NCBI GenBank assembly: GCA_015680685.1 | Contig: MNCI01027100.1 | Span: 446,911 to 510,910, forward strand | DNA length: 64,000 nucleotides | Reading direction: 5' to 3' | Source: Gnetum montanum | Lineage: Eukaryota > Streptophyta > Gnetopsida > Gnetales > Gnetaceae | Shown: positions 12,701 to 24,408 of the stretch, in pieces | Numbering within the stretch: the first letter of the stretch is position 1 | Layout: every line of letters begins with the position of its first letter | The notes under the pieces: model-generated | What the model was told of the DNA's origin: nothing | The model's database searches: none | What the model saw: the letters and a program-made list of their open reading frames with translations, nothing else | Program-made: the position numbers and the translations under genes

Positions 12701-13264
12701 TTTTAACACTTCATGTTCATGGGTATTAGAAACAGGGTTGTGAATAGTGGAGTGAAGGTTCTGATACGCCATGTCCTAACCATCGTTAGGAGGAGGAACA
12801 TCGTTTGGTGGGTAACTTGTTGAAGTAGGTTCACCACCCTCAATTTCACTCAAGACATGCAGAGCATTATGGGGCCATTTACCCTTTGAGGATGTATGGT
12901 ATCTCTCCTGTCGCAAGTCCCTTTGACATTGTGCTTCTGTGGGATGATAGTCCCTTGTGTCATGATTTCATGCAACATATTCTGCGTATAAAAGCGACAT
13001 GCCTATTCATGAGAGAGCATGAAGGAGCATGTTGGGGACTGATCGGTCTGGAGGCAACACTAAGTTACCCTCCAAGTCTCTTCAACGCAATTGTTCATCT
13101 TGGTGGAGAATAAAGGTGAAATTGAGTACATACTCATCATGATGAGTATATACCACACGAAACTATTGAGGAATTGGCGGATTTTGGTTATGTCTATTAT
13201 GCCGCTGACTGCCTCTTGTGTTAGTCCTAGGTTGTGAAGTGCTCTTATGCGAAGAAGAAGACAT
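9780..13264 (-). pseudogene. gag-pro: gag-protease of element B, pol deleted
   Basis: The frame starts at the ATG complementary to 13262-13264 (MSSSSHKS-like). The gag core lies at about 11741-12430 (NNIPQFEGG, LFPRTL, IQGWKQG) and the Cys-His knuckle at 11388-11426, where a CAA codon has become TAA. The Pro/Gln-rich tail is at about 10850-11190. The retropepsin region is at about 10345-10640, with the catalytic Asp triad decayed (NTGS) and the later IIMGRA motif kept. A linker ends near 9945 and jumps to the codons for VNVQQ-KPYHE, which in E lie at the very end of integrase. Several frameshifts and stops are present. Confidence 0.85.
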
Positions 13265-13389
13265 CTTGTCTTTTTTGGTATGCAATGTACTGTTGTCTTA
13301 TCCTTCTTTGATTAACCCTAAAGGTTCATCCTAGCGTTCCAACGATATGAATGATTTCCTATGTTCTACGTAGTGCACAAAAAACTAAG

Positions 13390-13407
13390 TCCCCGGCAAC
13401 GGTGCCA
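13390..13407 (-). promoter_or_regulatory. tRNA-Asp primer-binding site of element B
   Basis: The plus strand TCCCCGGCAACGGTGCCA is identical to the site in A. It lies one base from the LTR at 13409. Confidence 0.92.
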
Positions 13408-13408
13408 A

Positions 13409-14208
13409 TGATGAGTGGCGAGGTACCCCTACACTCAACCATACGAATACGAGCGTTTCACGCACGATCTGGTTGAACTCCAAGGACTAAGTGCTTACGT
13501 GCCTTAATGGAACGCTCAGGGTTAATCAATCATTGTCTTCCCAAACTTACTTATATTATCACGGTTGTATGGTTAAGTAAGCTTGAGGTATATGATTTGT
13601 ATAGCTTTTTGCCTTTTTATGTCTTCTGCTAATAAAGGAAAGGAGAGAGAACTAAGTGACTAACTTACATCAACTATTCATTAACTAAGTTCTAAATGTT
13701 CCTAACACTAGTATCCGTTTCCACTTGCTATACACATCCTGAACCAGTGCAACATTGCTAGGTTTACCAAACGCTAATCGTTACTGGGTTACCAAGTGCT
13801 ACACGCATGCTCGAAGTGGTTGTATTGAGTGTATTTAAGTAAGGGGGTTGAGGGCTGAGAAAGATATTAATTAACTAGAAAAGCATTTAAACATTCAACA
13901 ATAATTAATTACTATTTAACTTAATCTATATGCTGCAAGGTTTATCATAAAGTTTGTCTTTATTGCCGTACACAAATGTGTGCTCAGGTACAAATTGCTC
14001 GAATAAAGATCCGTTCACTCTATGACTCCTACTGCGGGCACACAGAAATAATTCTAACTCTAGACTAATAAAACTGCAAGAGTTTGGCTAAGGGTCTAAG
14101 TCTTACTACTTTGAACAAAGGGCACCACCTCTTATTTATAGAAGATGAGGCAGGACGCGATATCGCATATGCGATATCGTGCAGCGGATGCAATATTGCG
14201 GCTCATTA
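13409..14208 (-). repeat. 5' LTR (right) of element B
   Basis: The 800-bp LTR starts TGATGAG and ends CTCATTA, a one-base decay of CTCATCA. The TATA box (plus strand TTATTTATAG) is near 14132-14141. GATATCG motifs at about 14157-14180 form an inverted array. It pairs with 7378-8190. Confidence 0.92.
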
Positions 14209-14357
14209 CTAATTGTTGCATTGTCATAGTCTTGTGAGAGAGGCATTGTGATGAATTGTGTGTGACTTATTTGCAGTTACTTCTTCTAAAAGATATATCG
14301 TCAAGGCTTCGTCACAGCGATCTTGGATGATGTAACTAATCTAAATAACTAGTACCA
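14209..14357 (-). other. Leader and gag start of element H
   Basis: This is the short leader between the H primer-binding site and the B insertion. It contains the gag start codon (complement of 14244-14246). Its reading frame continues at 7372 downward on the other side of B. Confidence 0.7.
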
Positions 14358-14375
14358 TCCCCAGCAACGGCACCA
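14358..14375 (-). promoter_or_regulatory. tRNA-Asp primer-binding site of element H
   Basis: The plus strand TCCCCAGCAACGGCACCA is the tRNA-Asp 3' end with two G-to-A changes. It lies one base from the LTR at 14377. Confidence 0.88.
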
Positions 14376-14376
14376 A

Positions 14377-15220
14377 TGATGAGTGGCTAGGTACCCCTAC
14401 ACTCAATCATACAAATACAAGCATTTATGCACGATTTGGTTGAACTTTGCAGATGGGCTAGTTGTGGTATCTAGATAGTTACACTTTGATTGTAGTTCGT
14501 TGTCTTCCCACCTAAACTAGTATTTGCTTTGTCACATATGGTTTAGTCCAAAGTGAGGTGTATGATGTGGTCCTAAACTCATGCTACTCCTAGAAACAAT
14601 GGAAAATAACCTTGTTTTAAGCTAATAGGGATCGAGAAGCAAAATCTAAGCTAGCCTAAGTGTGATGAGCATTCATCCTTAATCATCCACACACATCTTG
14701 GACCTCATGTACTAATTCTGGGATTACCAAGCGCATGTTACTTAAGCACTCTTAGATACACTACTGGGATACAAAGTAGTCACACTTAAATGCTCATGAT
14801 TAAGTCGTACTCATTCCATGTTTAATAATAGTGATAGTAAATGAAGGTAAAGAAATATTAATTCAGAAAACAATAAATAACAATATCAATTAAGCAATTA
14901 AAACTAAGTGAATGCTGCAATGATGAAGTAATCTCTATCTTTATTGTCAGTCATGCATGTGTCCAAGTATGTCACACTCGAATAAAGGTTCCGTACAATT
15001 ACAACCATTACACTATTGGCATGCACTAGGGAAAGAATTAAAATGAACTAAAAAATGACAAAAAGACTCTACTTCTACACTTACTTTTTTTTCCCTTCCT
15101 GTGCTCCCAAAGGTATATTTATAGGTTTACACAAGAATCACAATATCGTGTATCCGATATCGTTATCCAAGTCGCGATATCGCATACCTGATATCGTGAA
15201 TCCGATGTCAGAGCTTAACA
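14377..15220 (-). repeat. 5' LTR of element H
   Basis: It starts TGATGAG. The end is placed at 15220 (CTTAACA), where similarity to other LTR ends fades, so this boundary is uncertain by several bases. The TATA box (plus strand ATTTATAGG) is near 15116-15124. Five GATATCG or near motifs follow at about 15142-15210. It is the most diverged LTR of the GATATC type. Confidence 0.75.
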
Positions 15221-15280
15221 AATCATGGTTCATGAGGGATGATGTGTAAGATAGAAGAAGGGTGTAAAAAATAAAAAAGA

Positions 15281-16419
15281 ATGGAGAATGAAAATGTTGC
15301 TTCAAAATTTTTTTTCAATGCAGGTCTACATGATCAATCCCATATTTTTGACACCATTTCTAATCAAGGAAATACCATTGCTTTGATTAGTGTTAATGCT
15401 AGAATCCCTAGTGTTAAAAAATTACTATTTTCAATTTCTCAAATGATTTATGATTTAGTTATTTAGTATTTTATCAAGACTTTCTTGATAGGCTATTTTG
15501 CTAGTTGCATTCTTGCTCGAGTTGTTCATAATAATTAGATCTTTGTGTAATGAACTCCTATAAAAATAAATTGCATGCATATTCAAAATCTTTTGTGAGG
15601 GTTTTTTCTATTTTTGTTTGATATTCTTGAATAATTACAATAGGTTCTTCAAGAAGAGATTTTAAATGTTGTTGGCATCTTTCTTGTTGTCTCCCCATGG
15701 ATTAAATATTTTAATCATGAAGAAGCATGTAAGGGTACCCTACCTTTTAGGGTTGAATTTTTGGGACTACCTCTGAGCTTGATGTTGTTAATTAAAGATA
15801 TTGCAAAGTAGTCAAGTAAGGTTATCTATGTGGAGATCATGAAAGATCTCTATACACATCCCTCAAGATGCATTTGTATATCATTTAATCTACAGTAAGA
15901 GTTACCAAATTACATCAAAATTCTAATTAATAGAAAATCTTTGATCTTACAAAAATCAAGTATTTAATGTTGTCGAATTCTTACTCCTATTTTCATCAAC
16001 TAGATCATTGGGTTTACAATTATTAAAATTTATTGGAAAATTAAAAAAATATTCATGTTGCTAGTAAAAAAATTAAATAAGAAGTGCACATAGAAATCCA
16101 TGTAGGAATGGAGCATGCATAACATTAGTAAAAACAAGACCAAAATAATAATAGAAATGAATAAGCATAGGTATCTAATGGAAACTCCCCTTAATCTCAT
16201 ATGTCAAACATGAATGTGGGTTCTATGCATGAAAACATTCAAAAATCTCACATAGAGATGCAACCAACAATAGATGATGAAGGTTTTCAAACAGTGTTGC
16301 ACATAGGCAAACGTAAATATGCTATAGGATCAACCTCTTATGCTCATAAAATAAAAGGTAATACATTATTACTTCTTCAAGGTTCTTCAATTTCTATGTT
16401 AAATATTATCCTAAGTTAA
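15281..16419 (+). pseudogene. LINE ORF1-like nucleic-acid-binding protein, broken
   Basis: Readable pieces are a start at 15281 (MENENVASKFFF), then FLIGYFASCILARVV (about 15480-15530), SPWIKYFNHEEACKGTLPF (about 15697-15753) and FLGLPLSL. The last piece is an intact 72-codon tail at 16201-16419 containing DDEGFQTV. This order matches plant L1 ORF1 proteins of the DUF4283 type, which bind RNA and often end in a zinc knuckle. No complete knuckle was seen. Confidence 0.75.
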
Positions 16420-17809
16420 GATATAATCATTAGTTTTTTTAACTTAATCTAACTAGTAATTACAAAAGGTCATAGTGCTTCATAAAAATACACAACTCCC
16501 TACAGAGTACAATAACCTTCAAGCTCTGTACAAGTAAGTGTGAACAAGGGATACAAAATAAAAGAAAAAAATAAGAATAAAGAGATGGTAAATGTAGAAG
16601 AAAGAGTAAGCATGTAAGAATAATTCTAATAAAGAATTAATACTAGAACAATAGTCATGGGTAATGTTTATAAACTAGAAGATATGAACAACAGTAGTGA
16701 TTAGTAAAATTATGAAGGAAAAATACCCTAATACAGAAGTTTGGATATGAGCATTAGAAACTTATCAATTACAAAGAATTGATAAGTAAGTGTTGTAGGA
16801 GACACTTGTAATCCTTATAGCATAGGATCCAATTTCTTAAAGAAAAATTATAGACCCCAGTTACGCCATATGTAGCTTGGTCGAGTTTCTTAAGAAAAAA
16901 GAGAAGGTTATAATAGAAAAGAATAGTAAGGCTCATGAAGAAGTATTTTACAAAGCCTAGTGAAGCTTGTACATGAGTGGCTTAGCAAATGTAAGAAAGA
17001 AGTTGGTGTAGTTAAAATTTAGAAAGAACTTAACAAAGAACAATAATTAGGAAAAAGTTAAGGTTAAGGAGACTTAACAAAGTACTGTGTGAGACTGTGA
17101 TAAGTCTACATACAAGATTTTGTAATATAATGAGTGATGAATAATAGTTGTGAGTGTACAATAACCTTGTGACAAATTAACATATATGATTCAGAAGAAG
17201 ATGCACTACCAAAGGAAGTGCAACACGACTAAAATACAAGAAGTTCTTGTAAACTTAGCATAGACAAATCTAGAATTACAAGAAGTGAAAAGATGACGAT
17301 TACAATTTATCAAAAGTATTAAGTTATAGAATCAAAACAATGTAAGTCTATTCATCATAAGGGGATTTTTAAGAAATTAATTTAGTAAGACTTACAATAC
17401 TGACAATTGTAGATAATTACAAGAAGTAGTTATCATTCAAATTAGAATTATGATCTAACGATTTCATGATATTATTTCTTACTCATTAGATTTTGGAAAA
17501 TTTTTGGAGTTGATATTAGGCATAAAGTCAAACTCCAAGAACCTAATCATTTTAAAAATATTAAAATGCAAGTAAGGAATAACAACTTCAAATCTAGAGC
17601 CCACATAAGGTGGATTGGAAAATCTCACTAGGTGCATCCCTCCAAATTTGACTTAAAATCAGTATCTTCTACAAAAATTGATGTTAGCAATTACTATGAT
17701 GTGCTTAATCAAAATTTTCTAAGCCTCTTCTACTTAATCTTTATGATTAAAATGTACTCATGAAATGTTAGAAGGTTAACAAATCCTCTTCACTCTTATT
17801 GTGCACATG
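16420..17809 (+). other. LINE interior, ORF1 tail to ORF2 start, no readable domain
   Basis: This AT-rich sequence probably joins ORF1 and ORF2. Stops in all plus frames prevent a protein reading and no other element boundary was seen. The end (from about 17440) probably holds the first part of the endonuclease. Confidence 0.45.
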
Positions 17810-18520
17810 TGAAATTAGTGAGATACATCCATATGTTTTGTTTCTTGAAGAGGTTAAGATTTAAGGTTTTAATCTTTAGGTTGCTAGTTCTCACATAGTG
17901 CCTCATTTTATTCTATTTCACTTAAATCATGTTGAAGGAAGAGGAGGTACTGCTATTATGCTCCATCCCAAGTGGAAAAACTAGGTTAGTGAGACTAATG
18001 CAAATCCCTTTAGTAGTCTTGTTTGGATCATCCTTTCGATAAAAGGTTAATGGGTTGGCTTCTTATCTATTTATGCTCCTACTAATGCTAAGCTCAGATA
18101 CAATATGTGGGAATATATTTTGTTTAATCTTCCTAAGATTTTATTTGTCATCGTTAGAGATTTAATTTTGTTGCTTTACAAGGTGATAAAGTTAGGGCAA
18201 TCCATTTCTATCATTTTTAATGATAAATTCCTTTGACTTTGTGCTTAGTAGATTTTCGATCTTTTTGATCCTAATGTAAATAAAGGAATTACATCTAGAA
18301 ATCAATGGCTTACTTGAAGCAACCATAGAACTAGTTATTATAGAATCATTTATAGACTAGACAAAGTTCTCATATCCTCTATAATAGTTTGCAAACATGA
18401 TCCTTCCAAGAAGGCTTTTGTTTATGCTTTCTTTTGTTGCATTTTATAGAATCTTGCTTCTATTATTTGTCATTTAACAATTGATCAAGTAAAGCAAACA
18501 CACTAGTTTGAATAAGGTTT
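17810..18520 (+). pseudogene. LINE ORF2 endonuclease domain, broken
   Basis: The frame reads VLFLEEVKI, then VEGRGGTAIMLHPKW (about 17931-17976), GFLSIYAPTNAK (about 18058-18092), FDPNVNKGI, RNQWLT-SNHRT (about 18297-18333) and RLDKV. This is the apurinic-type endonuclease (EEP fold) of L1 elements, which nicks the target DNA. Stops split it several times. Confidence 0.8.
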
Positions 18521-19079
18521 TTATTTTTAGTACTTCCTTTCTATTTAGTGATGCTTATTGTAGTCTTCTACTGCAAACTTAGAATAATATCTTGAGATCT
18601 AGAGATGACAATGGCTAGTTTACTTGGTGCAATGTGGCTATAGAAAGAATAACCAAAATATTTAGGTACTTGGGAAGGAAATTTAAATTAAAAAGAACTT
18701 AACTAAGATTAGATGTTGAGCACACTATTCAATGTCTCACTCAACAACTTCATCATTCTTTTATTGATGTTGTTTTGAAATAAGAGTTGGTTCAGGTAAG
18801 GTCTATTTTGGTGATTTTGGATACTTTTGATGCCCAAAGTACATAATCTGAGAACTCAAGTTAATTGGATTTGTATTAGAGACAAACATGTAAAAGGTTT
18901 TCTTTTTTTCATTATCTTAAAGGTAAACATCCTCATAGGAAGATTGATTCAATCTTAGTTAATGGTTTAGTTGTTGACCAGGATGAAGATATTTGTTAAC
19001 ATTTTTACTACTTTATAAATAGCTCTTTTTCTATGAAGATGTAAACTTATAGAAAATTGATGCTATTTTATAGAAAGTA

Positions 19080-20060
19080 CTAGTTCATAAGATTGATATT
19101 ATGCCTCAAACTTTTCTTTCTTTGGAGGACATCATAAATGTAGTGATGTCTATATCCAATGACAAATTTTTAGGAATGGATGGTTTTTTGGTTGAGTTTC
19201 ATAAGGATTTTGGTGTTATATGAAGTTTGATATTTTATGCTATGTACAAGGAGGCTTTTCACAAAGGATCAATTGGATAGATTCTTAGAAGTAGTATTGT
19301 TAAATTATTACCAAATGAAGAAGATATTCACTTGATGAGGAATTGGAACCCCATCATACTACTTGGAATTATGTATAAAATTATTGCTAAAGTCCTTCCA
19401 AGCTTAAGTAGCATATTGCCAAAGTTATTAATTAGGAAAAATCAAGTTTTATCATAGGAAAATACATTTTAGACAATGTTCTTACATTCATTAAAGCTTT
19501 GAATTGGGCTAAAGAGTCTCTGTAACATTGCTTTCTTCTTAAGTTAGACTTTTCTAAGGTGTATGATCATACTGAATAAACTTTTGTTCTTAAAAATCTT
19601 GAGCATATGCAGTTAGGGAGCTTCTTTATTCATCATGTTTCACTTCTTCTTATAGATGCTTCAACCAACATCTCTATTAATGGGGGAATTATCTAATGCA
19701 TTTTTTTGGAAATATCTATTAGTCAAGGTTGTCCTCTTTCCTCCTTCTTAGTTATTATTGTAGCTAGTATGTTGGACTATGTATTTGATTTTGGATCTAG
19801 AATGAAAAATATTTGCAGTGCCTATTTAACTTTCAATTTTGGAAATATTAGTTAGACACTTTTTTTAACCTCCTTCTTAGTTATTATTGTAGCTAGTATG
19901 TTGGACTATGTATTTGATTTTGGATCTAAAACGAACAATATTTGTAGTGCCTATTTTCCTTTCAATTTTGGAAATATTAGTTAGACACTTTTTTTAATGA
20001 TGCAAGAAGATCAACGAGAAATTCAAAATGCTATTAATATTTTTTAAACTTACTATGATG
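19080..20060 (+). pseudogene. LINE ORF2 reverse transcriptase, broken
   Basis: Pieces include DKFLGMDGFLVEFHKDFG (about 19160-19213), GSIG and ILRSSIVKLLPNEEDIH (about 19266-19335), NWNPIILLGIMYKIIAKVLP, LDFSKVYD-type residues near 19546-19568, and SQGCPLSSFLVIIVASMLDY (about 19721-19780). The expected FADD catalytic block after the duplicated segment is lost; it reads as TLFLMM near 19985. A 129-bp in-frame duplication lies inside. Confidence 0.82.
19741..19997. repeat. 129-bp tandem duplication inside LINE reverse transcriptase
   Basis: The segments starting CTCCTTCTTAGTTATTATTG at 19741 and 19870 are near identical over about 128 bases. The period of 129 keeps the frame, so 43 residues including VIIVASMLDYVFDFGS occur twice. 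Confidence 0.92.
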
Positions 20061-20399
20061 CCTCTAGCTCAAGAATCAATTATGAAAAGTCTAGTGGCAT
20101 CAAATCTCTTGATAGACCTCTTAATCCTAATATCCAAAATGTTGCTTCGAGATGGATAGAATCATATAATACCCTTAAAGTTCTTGAGATATCTTTGGTT
20201 GTTCTTTTTAATACCTTACAATTATGAAATTTTTTTATGCAGAAATTTCTGCCAAAAATACAGAAGTGGTCTAAGTGACATCTTTCTATTCCTAAAAGGG
20301 TCATTATTGCAAAGCATATTTTTTTGTTCCACACATATTTACTAGTCCTTTTCTTAGCACCAAAGAAATGCAACTATATGAAGATTGAAAGAATTATTA

Positions 20400-20744
20400 T
20401 GATTTTTATTTAGAGAAATAATAATGTTGGTCATAGCTTTACTCGAGTTAAATGGAATATTTATACTTTTTCCAAATATGAAGGTGACCTTAGAATTAGT
20501 AGGCTTTATGATCAATCTTTAGCTCTATTTGCAAAATGGATTCTTGGGGCAATGAATGGTTTGAAAACCTAGAAGAAGCTGGTCAAACTTCATTTTCAAC
20601 AAATAGATGACACTCTTTTTCTTCCTCATTTATCTTAGATAAATTGGACTATTTCTAGAGTTCCATTAAAGATTAAAACTTCCATGTTTCTTTAAGCTAT
20701 ATAGTGAAAGTGACATGTTATTTTAATGTTTTTAAGTTGATCTT
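20400..20744 (+). pseudogene. LINE ORF2 C-terminal region, up to F insertion
   Basis: The frame reads GHSFTRVKWNIYTFSKYEGD, then RISRLYDQSLALFAKWILGA and KLVKLHFQQ. These resemble the segment downstream of reverse transcriptase in plant L1 elements. It is cut at 20744 by solo LTR F, whose TSD is ATCTT on this side. Confidence 0.7.
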
Positions 20745-21224
20745 TGATGAGTAGCAAAGTGTTCCTAACATCTAACCATACGATCTACAAGTATTTTGGT
20801 TGATCATGTCATAATTTGTAGATAGAATTAAAATGGTATCTGGATAGTTAAATATGAGATCATAGGTTCATGTCTTTCCACTTGCACTACTAGTAGCTCT
20901 ATCATGTATGGTTTAGCCTAAGGTGAGATGGATGATCATTGATGTTGTGTGATAGTGGCTAAACTAGATGGAAATATAGACATTAATTAATTAATTAATT
21001 ATTCTAATTAATAACAATAAAATAAACCCTAAGTTAGCCTAAGGATAGTAAGTGTCCATTTCTAACTTTTCGTACATATCTTGAACTCTCATACTCATTA
21101 CTGCAATTACCAAGTATTATGTTACTAGGTGAACTATGCAACAACGCTGCTAAGATTATCATGTGAATACATGTTTACACTTGAAGCTAATCATGCTCAA
21201 TCCACTAATGATTAATATGCAGGG
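20745..21224 (-). repeat. Solo LTR F, left part
   Basis: It starts TGATGAG at 20745 and follows the minus-orientation LTR pattern (CTAACCATACGATC, GGTTTAGCC). It is cut at 21224 by element D. The left flank ATCTT matches ATCTC after the right part, a decayed TSD. No internal region belongs to F, so it is a lone LTR left by recombination. Confidence 0.8.
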
Positions 21225-21589
21225 TGATGAAACATTAATAATACAGGCTATGTTGATGCAAGTTCATCAATGAAACCATGTCGATGCATGCTAGGATTCG
21301 TTAATGCAGATATGTCGACACTACTATAGTTGTTGCCTATATAAATGCATGCACCTCTTGCATTTATGACACCTTTCAGTCATAGAGTTAGTTGAATTCT
21401 TACAATTTTTCCTTCTACAAATAGAATATTCTTTCTTTGAGTGCTCGTAGTATGGATTTCAAAGATTGAACAACATTTTATTCAAGTGCCTATGTACTTG
21501 AATGCATTGGCATAAATGACAATAAAATTGAGATTTCCTACATCCATTGCAACACTTATACTAGTTTAATCCTACTTTTCTGTACTTTA
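21225..21589 (+). repeat. 5' LTR of element D, first part (U3)
   Basis: It starts TGATGAAACAT, identical to the start of the 3' LTR at 52587. It has GTTGATGCA, GTCGATGCA and GTCGACA motifs followed by a TATA box (CTATATAAATGC) near 21339. Element C is inserted after CTTTA at 21585-21589. Confidence 0.9.
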
Positions 21590-22386
21590 TGATGAGTGGC
21601 GAGGTACCCCTACACTCAACCATACGAATACGAGCATCTCACGCATGATCTGATCGAACTGCAAGGACTAAGTGCTTACACGCCCTAATGGAACACTTAA
21701 GGTTAATCAATCGTTGTCTTCCCAAACTTACCTGTATTGTCATGGTTGTATGGTTAAGTAAGTTTGAGGTATGTGATTTTTATATCTTTTATCTTTTAAT
21801 GTCTTTACGCTAATAGGGAAAGGGTGAAGAGACTAAGTGACTAACTTATATTAACTATTTGCTAACTAAGTTCTAATTGTCCTAGGACTAGTATCCATTC
21901 CCACTTGCCACACACACCCTAAACCAATGCAATGTTGCTGGGATTACCAAACGTTATTTGTTACTGGGTTACCAAGTGTTACACACGTGCTCGAACTAGT
22001 CGTATTGAATGCACTTAACTAGGAGAGTCAAGGGTTGAGAGAGATTAATTATCTAGGAAAGCATTTAAACATTTAACAATAATTAAATCCTATTTAGCTT
22101 AATCCACATGCTGCAAGGTCTATCAAAAAGTTCATCTTTATTGCTGTACACAAATGTGTGCTTAGGTACAATTTGCTCGAATAAAGATCCATTCACTTTG
22201 AGACTCCTACTACGGGCACATGGAAATTATTCTAACTCTGGAATGGTAAAACTACTATATTTTGGCTAAGGGTCTAATCTAGATGGAGAAATAAGGGAAA
22301 GTTGCCTCTTATTTATAGAACTGGTGATGAACTGCGATGTTGCGTATGCGATATCGCAGGGGCCGATGCGATATCACGGCTCATCA
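21590..22386 (-). repeat. 3' LTR (left) of element C
   Basis: The 797-bp LTR runs TGATGAG to CTCATCA. The TATA box (plus strand TTATTTATAG) is near 22309-22318, with GATATC-type motifs at about 22333-22375. It pairs with 27071-27880. Confidence 0.92.
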
Positions 22387-22398
22387 TACCCCCATGAT
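22387..22398 (-). promoter_or_regulatory. Polypurine tract of element C
   Basis: The plus strand TACCCCCATGAT follows the left LTR. It is the same signature as at 8191 in B. Confidence 0.75.
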
Positions 22399-24240
22399 TG
22401 AATGAAAACTCGTCCTTGAGTTCCTTACAAAATATTGGGAAGGTATGGGATTATTCACTTGAATGACACTCACGATGAATGGGGTGACATGTGAACAGAT
22501 CATCATTACAATACATGACAAATTAGTGTTCATGACAACAAGAGTGAACACTATACACATTTGACATCCAGCCTTATTTGGCAGTTGAGAGAGAAGAGAG
22601 AAGAGAGAGAGAAAAGAAGAAGTTTGTTGCTGCCGATGCCAAGATTGCATCTTTCATTGTCCATTCATAAGCACGTCATCAATCTCGTTCCTTGCATAAC
22701 TACTCCAGCAGTAGTCCATTCCAAGTATTCCCTCCAGATCCAATCCATTGGTGTACGATTTCCATCTGCACACACAACATAGTCTTATATTAGCAAGGGT
22801 AAATGAATCACAATGTAATTGATACCTTGCCTCAATGTAAAGTCCATTGGCTAAGTTGTGATATGGCTAATGCGAATCTGGAGATATAATACTGGTAACT
22901 ACCCGAGGTGTAGGGGTTAAGAGAAAATCAAAAAAATTGGACCAGGACCCCCATGATTGAGAGCGAACCTCTGGTAGTGAGAGAATGGAAAAAGATAAGG
23001 AATAAGAAAGATGGAGAAAAAGAAATAGCGGCAACACCAATAAAATGGATGTCAAAGATGGAGATGAACAAAATAAATGGTGATTTCAGACATGTTTAAG
23101 AGAAAGAAATTAATGAATGCACCAAATAGGAATGCCAGTGGGTCCTCCCCAAAGCAAGCTCATGCCCTTGATGCCCTAACAAACCCACATTCAAAGAGTC
23201 CGTAGGCTCTAGAAATGTCATTTGGAAGCAAAAGTTAAATTATTAACCACAAGAGTTTACCAAAAAGAAAAAAATGCATCAACCAAAATATGGACTATTA
23301 ATACAACCGGCAATGATGTAAAAAATGGAGAAATAAGGATGGTAAGGAGAGAATGGAATGGAGTCTCAAGAACAAGGTGGTGTACAACCCCTTGTGTATT
23401 AGTGGTTAATGTAACTTAGTAGATCTCATTCCAAATCTAGCCTTAAAAAAATCACACCCAGTGACTTCGCTTTACTACATTCGACTAATCCATCCACTTG
23501 AAGTAACAAGAATGCTTCCACCAAAGAGTCACCACCATTCCAACAAACAAAAATGGAGAAAGTAGGAAGTGAGAAGGGCCTTAGTTAGAGGGAATATGTT
23601 TATTCAGTTCCATAACTAGTGCTTGTAGTCCAAATGATTATTTCGTCTAAGGGGTGTGCTTTGAATTCTCACTGTGTTTTTTTTTCTTTTGCGTGAGAAC
23701 CACACCATGCAAAGACTTATTATTTTTATTAACTCAGCTTCCCAATAATGGAGCAATGTCGGAATGGTAAGGAAAACCCAACAAGGAAACATCCAAGCAC
23801 CTAAGAGAATGGCCAACACAAATGCATCAAGTTCCCTTGAAGTCACACCCTTTTCAGTCTTTGAGTCCTTCCTTAGTTTGAGAAATGCTTAGTCACCGAT
23901 TCGTTGATAGTTCTTATTATTTAAGTAAGGGACTATACATTTCCAAGCTAAGAGAGACCATAGAAATTCATGGATGCGTGGGTGACGTGGACTCATTTCC
24001 TTTTATATCAAAAGAACCATACCTTAGTATCAACATCATAACTCTAAGGTAAAAACCAAACATTAGCAATCAATGGAATACAGTTCATACACCATCAAGA
24101 GAACTTATTAGGTGACAAACAAACAAACAAACACACAAAGAAATAAAAGAGTATAAATGATGTTGTAAAACAAAAACAAGAAAAGTTAAAGAAATTTGTA
24201 AAACAAAAATGTGTAAAATAAAAACTTAAAAAAGAATTGA
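22399..24240 (-). other. 3' non-coding region of element C
   Basis: No gene was found. It aligns with 8204-9779 of B over most of its length, including the purine-rich run near 22590-22620 and the TTTGCATG stem-loop near 23695-23718. A T-rich/A-rich stretch at about 24115-24235 precedes the remnant of the integrase end. Confidence 0.7.
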
Positions 24241-24408
24241 GGGCTGTGCTTGAACAGCATAGGTGGCCATCTCCCCTATGACTGAATTGAAAGGGAGAGA
24301 TCCAAAATAATGAGCACTTGTTTGAATTTTTTAGAAGTGTCCAACTTCTCCCAATTAATGTTTTCAGGTTAAGGGTTGGAAGTTGGCAATGCTCTTGCTC
24401 TAGTGTAT

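Larger units (their letters stand above)
7378..14208 (-). mobile_element. Element B: pol-less, gag-protease LTR retrotransposon
   Basis: The element is complete at 6831 bp with both LTRs, a tRNA-Asp primer-binding site and a polypurine tract. Its flanks CTAGT and CTAAT are a decayed 5-bp TSD. The internal region reads leader, gag, protease, a short linker, then directly the last codons of the integrase frame and the 3' non-coding region. Reverse transcriptase, RNase H and nearly all of integrase are absent. It would have needed enzymes from a related element to move. The LTRs look roughly 90-95% identical by eye and many differences are C/T or G/A. Confidence 0.9.
5382..15220 (-). mobile_element. 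Element H: gypsy element split by B and truncated by G
   Basis: H consists of gag remains (5382-7377), the gag start and leader (14209-14357), a primer-binding site and a 5' LTR (14377-15220), all on the minus strand. Element B (7378-14208) sits between the two gag pieces, flanked by CTAGT on the left and CTAAT on the right, a decayed 5-bp TSD. The gag reading frame runs on across the B insertion when one TSD copy is skipped, which supports the reconstruction. The 3' part of H lies beyond element G, outside the window. Confidence 0.8.
15221..20744 (+). mobile_element. Decayed L1-type LINE, interrupted by solo LTR F
   Basis: This is a non-LTR retrotransposon with an ORF1-like protein (about 15281-16419), an endonuclease (about 17810-18520), a reverse transcriptase (about 19080-20060) and a C-terminal region (to 20744). 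It continues in weaker form after F at 53883. Many stops and frameshifts show an old copy. The left end abuts the LTR of H, and it is not clear whether H cut the LINE or landed beside it. No poly(A) tail was identified. Confidence 0.85.

Noticed and set aside
15142-15210. GATATC motifs in LTRs as phosphate-starvation (P1BS) sites, linked to the phytate-related gene
   Set aside because: P1BS is GNATATNC. The motif here is mostly CGATATCG, which lacks the outer G and C, so the link does not hold.
20080-20373. 97-codon minus-strand frame
   Set aside because: It is antisense to the LINE ORF2 region that reads sensibly on the plus strand, and has no family features.
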